Shown in pieces: positions 56,041-64,000 of a stretch of DNA of 64,000 nt. The translations under genes were made by a program, and so were the position numbers. The notes under the pieces are model-generated. The model saw only the letters and a program-made list of their open reading frames with translations, made no database searches and was not told the origin of the DNA. The stretch is from contig JBCFYV010000587.1 of the NCBI GenBank assembly GCA_039000515.1, forward strand, positions 62,001 through 126,000, written 5' to 3'. The DNA is from Timema cristinae (lineage: Eukaryota; Arthropoda; Insecta; Phasmatodea; Timematidae). The stretch's first letter is position 1; each line of letters opens with the position of its first letter.

Positions 56041-58474
56041 CTGGGTTCTCATACCTCTTATAGCCAAATAACCAGCAGATCAACTCCTAACTGCCACTGT
56101 GCAGTTAATGTTTTAAAGACGCCTCCTAAACTCATGGCGCTACTCTGCACAAGAGACTGTCATACGGTGTCAACTATGATGACGCAAATTTGTAAGGGAT
56201 GGGAACACTGTCACCGATGTCGTCTCCGCCACCCTTACCCTCGAGGAGCCAGCCTAGGGGATCAACCCCGAGTCCACCTCGGGAACTGAATCACTCGTGG
56301 CCGTTGTTGGGTCTCCATTCTCGTATCTGGGGTTTCGGATGTTGGTATGGGTGGCGAAACAGTTGAGTCCGCAAAGTAATATCACTGGTGCTTTAAAGCC
56401 CCACAAAGGGACAGCTGATATCTCCCACCTCCCTCATATCTCTTTATCTATATATGTCGGCAGGTAGGTAGGGGTACATATTTCATAAGTGTAAAAGAAT
56501 TGAATAGGTAACAAAAATAGATTTATTATACTAATAACCTAAAAAGGTGATATGGGGTTACGATAGTTAATGATAGGGCTTAACAACTCCAAAAACATAA
56601 GAACTACCCGTCGAACGGGAAATGAACTTGTACAAGGCGACACGGCAACAGTCAAATGGAAGTTAAGTTGATTGTGGGTATAGGATTGCAAGACAGCCGG
56701 GCTAGCGCTAGACTAACACCAGAAAGGTCTAAAAAGAAACATGGAGAGTTAGCAACATATAAAGCAAAACGGCTAATCCTATAGTCTTAGAGTTACAAAG
56801 TTACATGCCGGACAAGCTACCTAGCTTGACTTGACAAAGGGAAGACATCCAAAATAATAAACGGTAAGATGACTGTAGCTCAGTTATACTAGTCAATCGC
56901 TAAGTTGTACTATGGCTGGTCCTTTCCCAGTGGGTACTGCGAGAGCACTCAATAGTACATTTATACCATTACCCACTCCCTGGGGTATACATCAAATCTA
57001 GTACACACTAACTTTCAATACTTAAACTAATGAGGTGCCACAAGGGGCAAATGAAAATACTATATGTGTGGGACACTATACAAAACTAGCTGTGTTCCGC
57101 ATTTTGCGCACCCAAAATAGTAACACAGAAAATGGGGTGGCAACAAGAATGCTGTGAGATACTGACCTAGCTAGGTCCTCAAATAAAGGCACTAAACAAT
57201 CTACGTGTAGTCATACAAAATTTGAACACGGATAACATGACGTTCACGGCGCAATGTCATATAGTGAAAAAGACTTATAACAGAATAAAGTACTCATGGA
57301 GAGCAGGAAGCTTAAAGTTAGCTCCTAAGAAAAGTCATATAGACTAACTAAACAAGTCTGAAGGACTTGGAAACACAATTGTCATTCCGACAAATTAAAC
57401 TAAATCCGAAGGACATAGTCCTTAAGACAATGTTCACCTTTCTCTCTCAACTAGTCCGAAAGACTTGGTTTTTAACGAATAATCAGATCAATAAAGAAGA
57501 TTCCCTCGGCGTCGAGGCGGTGACACCCAAGTCTTAACCATCGTGGTCAGCAGCATCTTCTTCAGGTTCTGGAGAAGAGGTTCCTCCTTCAAGGATATCC
57601 AAAGATGAACTACAATTTCATTTGTGAACTTAGGGATCGCCCATCATATACTCTTTTTCTGACAAGCAAATTGGGCAAGGAAAAAATGATGGCGATTGGT
57701 GGTGGGGGTTCGAGCAGTGTAAAAAGAAGGTGCCAAAGAAGTCCGCTAGGGGAATAGTGTCCATATCTCGCGTGGCATCGGACCATATGCAGCTCTTTCT
57801 TCAATGTTGAGTTTAAGGGGTTAGATGTCAGTTGAAACTATCAAGTCTTTTACTCCGCCATACTTGCAGAACAGTTGGTGAAAGCATGGTAATCAAATCC
57901 GGGAACATCCATGTAATGTGAGTAGAACATAAATATTATTGCAGAACATATCAATTTTAACTCTTCTTCGGATTCCTTTATATTATTTTAGCATTTTGTG
58001 CAGATTATAGCTTGTAGATGTCATTTAAATTAAATGGCATGCTACAAGTAATACAAATAAAAATTTGTCAAGGCTGTATAAAAGCCTTCGCGCAAGGATG
58101 AAATGCCCCAGTCTCTTTAGAGAAAATAAAGCCTCTCCTGAAGCGAGAGGTCCAGGAGAGAATTGGAAAGGCAAGAGGACCTACAAGATTCCTAAATAAT
58201 TTTGTTCTATAAGAGATAGTGTAATGAAATGTGGATTAAAATATTTTATAAAAATAAATCATGTTGCTACTACAATAGAATTATAAGGGTTTCTACGCAC
58301 GTGTGGAAGAAATAAAACCTTCATCCTTCTATCTTATGTTTCTAGGAGACCCACTTCCTCCCTGCCGATGCTTTATGGGTATGATTTACATCATACCGAC
58401 AAGCCATTCTTTAATTGGGCTAGCGGAGGTGTGGTTATACTCAAACGTAGCTCTTTTCTCTCTCTCTCCTCTCT

Positions 58475-58511
<37 letters not shown>

Positions 58512-58539
58512 AGTATGTACATATTTTATCTTACCTCAA
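56041..58539. other. repeat-derived non-coding sequence
   Basis: About 56040-56450 is GC-richer, with a motif 'ggagccagcctagggg'. 56450-57550 has no coding. Near 57350-57470 three related words like 'agtccgaaggactt' appear. A minus ORF (57804-57610) is unrecognised. The plus strand near 58100-58190 reads briefly like a retroelement protein. An AT dinucleotide run lies at about 58479-58505. Confidence 0.4.
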
Positions 58540-59215
58540 AGTGAAAGCTGTTCCAGTCGCTCTTGCTATGGAAGTGAAAGTATTCAGTATTTACCTACCA
58601 CCAGGTGAACGTGTTTCAAAGAGGAGTCTAGACGCCCTCTTTATACAGCTTTCTGCACCATAGATTATCTTGGGGGATTTTAACTTTCATAACCTGGTGT
58701 GGGGGTCTAATCTTACAGACGCCCGTGGGAAGATGGTGGAAGATAATCTTGTCTCGAGTGACCTGGTGCTACTAAAATAAACACCGGGACCCAGACGCAC
58801 TTTTCCTCATTTAACATTGTATCTTCTGCCATCGACTGAACCTTTTGTAACCCCGGGATTGCTGCTCACTTCCTTTGGGAGGTTAACCGGGACCTGTGTG
58901 GCAGTGATTCTTTTCCCATTCTAAACATGCCAACAGGGATAAGTTATGCTAGCTCGCCGTAATTGAGGAACCCTGTTCTCCTTACGTCGATGTTAGGACG
59001 GGACATTTTACTTCGACGGTAATCACGGCGGCGAGGACTGCCATCCCTAAATCCTCGTCGAATCCGAGCCACCGTCCTGTTCCCTGGTGGAAAGAGGAGT
59101 GCTGGTTGTCTATTTCTGACCGTCGAAGGAATCTACGTCTCTTTCATCGACGTCCTATTTCAAGGATCTGGAGCCATTCTGGATTCTACGTGTTCAAGCT
59201 CGCCGTTGTGACGTA
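58540..59215 (+). pseudogene. LINE endonuclease remnant
   Basis: The plus strand reads 'VKVFSIYLPPGE' (near 58580) and the apurinic-type endonuclease block 'IILGDFNFHNLVWGS' (near 58660-58710), then 'DARGKMVEDNL' (near 58720), with several stops and frame changes after. Later fragments to about 59210 retain the flavour of the inter-domain region before a reverse transcriptase. The reverse transcriptase itself is not present. Jockey/I-like clade is likely from the pattern; it is a dead fragment. Confidence 0.75.
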
Positions 59216-61561
59216 ATTTGCCACCCTACCATGTATTTCTCTATATTTTTATACCTTTTGTGATTAGTTTCCAATTTAATTTCGTGTGAAATTTAAACAC
59301 TCCAAAGTTCGGTTGCTATATTGCCGGCCTGACAAATAATACTATTTACATCCATTTAAGAAAGTAAAAGGACAGAAGGAACTACGTATAACATTGTTTT
59401 AAATAATGTAAATAAGGAATTTTGACTTAAGGAAGAACACTTACCTTTTATTAAACATATTATTTATCGTTCCAAGAAGTTTGTTTGACTTTTGTTTGAT
59501 TTATAATGAACGTCAGCCATGTTTGATTTTAACACATGCGCAGATATGTTAAACAAGTGAGGGTTGAGTCTCATGATTGTAAAAGAAGAAACAAGGCACA
59601 ATGTAAATAACTCAAAGCTGGCGCGCTTTTCAATTTTGACAGATAGAAATAAACATTTAATTCTTTTAGAAAAACATTGTTCACATTCATTGATTCATTG
59701 GCATATATTTCAATATTTATATTAAACCTGCATTGTATTTTATTTTTATCTCTAGTCCATAGCCAATATTTTATCCTTTGTTTTAATATATTAGTTTTCT
59801 CTTTGGACTTGGAAGTAAAAAAAAAAATAGAACATTTTTAAATTTGATTTTGGAAGACTCTCTGGGGAAGACTTGGTCTTCTTACTCGGTGTTGGTCCAA
59901 CATGGAGCAAAATCTGTGGAGCTCTTAATTTAATTTATTTTTAAAGTGAATTAATGGTTGTAAAGTAAAGTGCGAGTAGCAAATGGAAAGTTAAGGGTGT
60001 GTGCAAGAACTAGACTGTTTATTTTTTGTTTAAATTGTGGAAGAATCAGCATTACCAAGATGAAACAAATTTCTGAAGTTGGTGTTGTTTCAACATAGAC
60101 TCATTCGTGGGTGAGGTCAAGCCAACTCTTCAACTTTAAATTCATATTTTCTTTTCTTTTATCTATAATTAGCTTCATGTAAGAATTTTCAGTAAAACTA
60201 TCTAATTCAGATAATTAATTAACATTTCATTTTATGTATAAATATTAATTTTATTTTTTGTTTCTCTTCTCTTTTTTTTTCAACAATATTATTTTATTTT
60301 TATAAAAATTAGAATTATAACTATACAGAATTCCATAGGTAGGATTAGGATGTGGTAAATAAGGAAACAACAATAAATCCTCAAGTTCCAATGTTATTTT
60401 ACACACTTATTTTTATTGTAGTCTAAATTACTACATTGGTTCCAACAATCCATTTTTTTTAGTGTTCATGTTTTATCTTAAGTATTCCCCACTGGTATCG
60501 AGTATTGAGAGTCGTTGTGTCACTGTTTGTTTTAGCCGAGGTAAATGTTTTTTTATTATTATTAATATTATTTTCTCCTGGGTCCTAGGAGTGGCGCCCA
60601 ACATATCTCACAATCTTTATAAATCTTGACATCAACTGTTTTAAGTGAACAAGATTAAGAAGACACTAATATTAGACAAATTAAATTATAATTTAGACCA
60701 TATATATAAAATATACGTATAACATTTTTTTTACTACACCATGTCATTCAAGAAAGCAGAAGACTCTTGGAGACAGTTGTGGAATGGAAATTGCAAGGGT
60801 AGAAATAAACTAAGGCTCGAGATATTAATCGTAGATTACGTAGCAGCCATAATTAATATACCTGCCTTCATGTTTAACTGTTCACTTGTCTCTTCCCCTG
60901 TGGAGGTCGTCAATGTATTGGGCTCGATGTTCACCGCAATCTCTAGGATGCCAGCTACTCAAGATTTTGCAGTGTAGAAGTGGAATATCGAGTGCCATAC
61001 TTTGACATTTTGACATTGGTCAGAGTCTAGGAAATGACTATAATTATTCCTTTACTTTAAATCGGGGCTGTCTAACTCTAAGTTAGCTAAGGGCCTAATT
61101 TTATATTCCTGGACGGTATGCGGGCTCCACACGTGGAAACTATGCCTATACATTATCAAGATTTTTTAGTTGATACTATTACCAAACACACATTCCGTTG
61201 CTTTTATTACCAAGCTATTTGGTTTGGGATTTATTGCTTAGGACTAAGATTAGATTTGATAATTCAATCTTGTATCCATTTTGATAATTGAAATGACCCA
61301 AGTGAAAATGTATCGATATTTTAGATGAAAAGTAATTTTAATCAGATACCAAGCAGAAACAACATATGTGCAAATTTTGTTTTTAACTATATTAAGTATA
61401 AGTATCTAATTTGTGCATTCCTTGTTCAAGATGATCCACACTCCTTACTATTCTTTTAATTTAGTGTTTTTCAGTATACTGCATGTCCCTGAAATCTCAT
61501 ACAAGTAGATCTCGACAACCTTTTTTTTAGAGTAAGATATACTTATTATGGTATGTTCCAG
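59216..61561. other. AT-rich intron of Swip-1
   Basis: No gene is recognised. A sequence like a retroviral primer-binding site, 'tggcgcccaacatat', lies at 60592-60606. The plus ORF 60741-60977 (78 codons) is unrecognised. It ends at the splice acceptor 'tgttccag' of the last Swip-1 exon. Confidence 0.5.
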
Positions 61562-61705
61562 ATCGAGGAACTTAATAAGACAAGCAAGTTTGAAGAGGAA
61601 ATCCGACAAGAACAGGAAGAACGCAAGCGAGATGAGCAGGAACGCCAGGAACGCAAAACTGCATTCAAACAAAAGGCTGCTCTCTTCCAGAATGGCAACT
61701 CTTGA
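61562..61705 (+). CDS. Swip-1: Swip-1/EFHD2 terminal exon (coiled coil and stop)
   Basis: Phase 0 from the acceptor; 47 codons and TGA at 61703-61705. It begins 'IEELNKTSKFEEEIRQEQ' and continues as a very charged Glu/Arg/Lys helix, ending 'KAALFQNGNS'. This is the C-terminal coiled coil through which swiprosins self-associate. Length and order agree with other insect and vertebrate members. The 3' untranslated region follows. Confidence 0.93.
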   Translation: MEELNKTSKFEEEIRQEQEERKRDEQERQERKTAFKQKAALFQNGNS

Positions 61706-62075
61706 GACCGACAACCAACAGATTCCAACACTCACCAAAGTATCATTTTATTTCTTACTAATCTTTATTTATTGACTTATAGTTTAAAATTATTTTATGG
61801 CTGGGCTAAAGGCAGAAGTTGGGGTAGATCAACCCATCCATTAAAAGTGTTCAAATTAAAGTGATTTCAAACAATCATTTACATTTTAATTGCTTGTATT
61901 TAAATATAGGGGGTCTTTATATTTTAAGGACTTTGTATTATATTGTATTCACTATAGTTTATACGTCTAATTTTTTTTAAATATGTTTATACTATGTTGT
62001 TTTAGAAAACATTAATTATGTAGGTACTTACTATAAATATCGAGTTTTATTGTAATATATTTACTGTATGTATAA

Positions 62076-62081
62076 AATAAA
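62076..62081 (+). promoter_or_regulatory. candidate polyadenylation signal of Swip-1
   Basis: An AATAAA hexamer lies about 370 bp after the stop codon, followed by 'gtgcatggagc' and an A-run at 62093-62100. Many other AATAAA words occur in this AT-rich sequence, so the site is a candidate only. Confidence 0.4.
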
Positions 62082-62100
62082 GTGCATGGAGCAAAAAAAA

Positions 62101-62307
62101 TTGGTAATAAATAAAATGATAGAATATTAGGAAAATGGTAGAGCACAAATAAAAGTAAAAACACTAACACATATTTACACACACATGAATATTTTGATGC
62201 TATTATAACATCAAAATATTCATGTGTGTGTAAAGATGTGTTACTGTTTTTACTTTTATTTGTGATCTACCATTTTCCTAATATTCTATCATTTTATTTA
62301 TAACCAA
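62101..62307. repeat. 99-bp-arm inverted repeat (palindrome)
   Basis: The left arm 62101-62199 and right arm 62209-62307 are nearly perfect reverse complements, separated by 9 bp ('ctattataa'). Outer ends are 'ttggtaataaataaa' and 'ttatttataaccaa'. The flanks carry 'aatatatttactgt' on both sides (near 62054 and 62307), which may be part of a target duplication. It resembles a foldback element or MITE. Confidence 0.9.
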
Positions 62308-64000
62308 TATATTTACTGTGTATGATTTTTAATCTTGTTTATTAAATATTGTCAACATAATTTATCATAAAATATAGCATAGATTATTAAATACAAAACT
62401 TGAAAGAAAATGTTTAAAAATGTTACTCTGCACATGAACAGAATTTTTTCTGTCTATGTATCTGGTTAAAACATTAAAACTATTTTTGTAAGGGAACAAA
62501 AGTGTCTACATAAAATATTGTGATATGATGTGAAATGGCAAAGACATTATGGAATGCTTGGATATAATAATACATTTATTTTATCCCTTTTTAAAACTAT
62601 TTATTGTTCTTACTCTAAAGTTTAAGCCCACCAACTAATTTTATTCTCCTTAAATATATTCTCACAAGAAAACCATAATATATATATTTTTAACTTTAAG
62701 ATAAACCACAAGGTAATTTTCTCAGCAGTTTAACCTCAATGGTTTTATAATCTTATATTATAATTGTTTATATTACAGTTTAGAAAAGTATTACCAAAAT
62801 TCCCACCATTTAACTCAACTTTAATTTGGAGTATTATGTATACATAAAATTGTCATTATTGTTAGGAGCTTTTGATGTTCTTATACTACATATGACATAC
62901 TTGTTATTTCTAGTAGGAGACGCTACTTAATTTTCACCCCTGTTCCCCCGTCACCCTACACATAGGCTATTCTCATAAGGATTTGACTGGTGTCATTTGA
63001 AATTCAACTTATCACAAATAATTCCAAGGTCACAACTGTGGGTGTTTAGTTTATCACAAAAAACATGTATGTATTCATGTAAATAAGCAGCTTCAAAACC
63101 AAGCTCTAGGCTTGTGATTCTACCTCTAAATTTTCTTTCTAAGAATTTGTTAACTGTTTTAAACTAGAACTTTTTATTTGCATTTTATCAAAATAAATAC
63201 TTAATATAGATGCTATAATTCATTTCTTAATACATACATTTTTTCCCTTGTGATGTCTTAGAGATTATTTGTTAAAATATCAAAAATGCAGATTTTATCA
63301 GGTTCTATTCATAAAGTATACTTAAGAGTTGTCGGCTTGTTGCCAACCACTAATTTAATTGGTGTATTGCGATCATATTATTTTAGTGTATTTGTTTGAA
63401 ATATTTAACATTGGCTAGTTTTAATATAACATAGCTTGTGTAATGATATGTATGAATATTGTTCTTATTGCCAAAATATATTACATTTTATTACATTTTA
63501 CTACATTTGTATTTTGTATAAAAGTTTTTGTTTAACACTTATACTAGCTTTGATAATAAACTTAGTAAATGGTACCTACTTGGCATTTTGTTGATATTGT
63601 ATAATGCTTTTATTGAAAAATACATTTCCCACATTACAAACTTAGGGCAGCATGGGCGTGTCAATGACCTAATTGTTGGAGGGGATGGTAATTAATTTTG
63701 TACATAAGTTTTCCCCCCTCCTCATCCTGCCCAGGCCACTTTTTTTTTTAACAATGTTGTGTCATTGAAAACCTCTTTATATTATATAGCTGCTCAGCTG
63801 CCGAGAATTCTGTCAGCCTACACTAAATGCATGTTTGTGAACTCAGCAGAACTAAACCCTGCCATTCTTGTAGGCAACTTATGTATTATGTAACCTGACC
63901 CTCCTTATGTTGTGGATTCTAGGGTAGCATGGTTAGAACCTGGAGAAAACAGTGACAGTATAGCATATATATTCCGTTCACAATAGGTTTTTACCTGGAT
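62308..64000. other. AT-rich sequence downstream of Swip-1
   Basis: No gene or clear repeat is seen. Confidence 0.6.

Overview
This window looks like nuclear DNA from an insect; I cannot name the order. It is AT-rich with GT-AG introns, and it holds exons of one ordinary host gene spread across a repeat-filled landscape. The host gene is Swip-1/EFHD2 (swiprosin-1), an EF-hand, actin-binding adaptor, on the + strand. An EF-hand exon lies at 37626-37773, a 45-codon exon at 49030-49164 (present again at 52698-52832), and the terminal coiled-coil exon at 61562-61705. No upstream Swip-1 exon was found, so the first 37 kb is probably a large intron or 5' flank.

Region 1-15 kb holds a decayed Tc1-like transposase (about 1.9-2.8 kb), an unrecognised coding remnant (4.3-5.3 kb), a LINE 3' end followed by a tRNA-derived SINE (5.6-6.1 kb), another SINE (10.3 kb), and a complete but frameshifted pogo-type transposon (11614-14169) with 22-bp terminal inverted repeats, TA target duplication and a transposase ending in a PHD-like zinc finger.

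Region 16.0-30.6 kb is read here as one old Polinton/Maverick (adintovirus-like) element. Its ends are diverged long inverted repeats, each carrying an internally duplicated unit. The left arm has a 74-bp-type tandem array, a TATA box and three + strand genes (two broken, one intact zinc-finger ORF). The right arm has, on the - strand, a packaging ATPase truncated by a SINE, a protein-primed-type DNA polymerase B with stops and frameshifts, and upstream of it a four-exon spliced ORF with its own TATA box, all introns in phase 1, whose last exon is in the polymerase frame. No integrase, protease or capsid gene was recognised; the middle is filled with later repeats.

Region 30.6-37.6 kb has repeats plus a - strand ORF (about 33.84-34.33 kb) that resembles a widespread arthropod family of unknown function; it has a TATA box and lies between two copies of an inverted-repeat-bounded sequence. 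Region 38.1-45.2 kb contains a decayed Tc1/mariner-superfamily transposase and a 6.4-kb LTR retroelement (38779-45175, - orientation, 816/817-bp LTRs, AGTA target duplication) with a gag-like coiled-coil region but no visible pol.

Region 48.8-56.0 kb is a 3.57-kb segment present twice on either side of a 100-N gap, almost certainly an unmerged contig overlap; it falsely duplicates one Swip-1 exon. The rest holds LINE endonuclease remains (58.5-59.2 kb), the Swip-1 3' end, and a 99-bp-arm palindrome just after its likely polyadenylation site.
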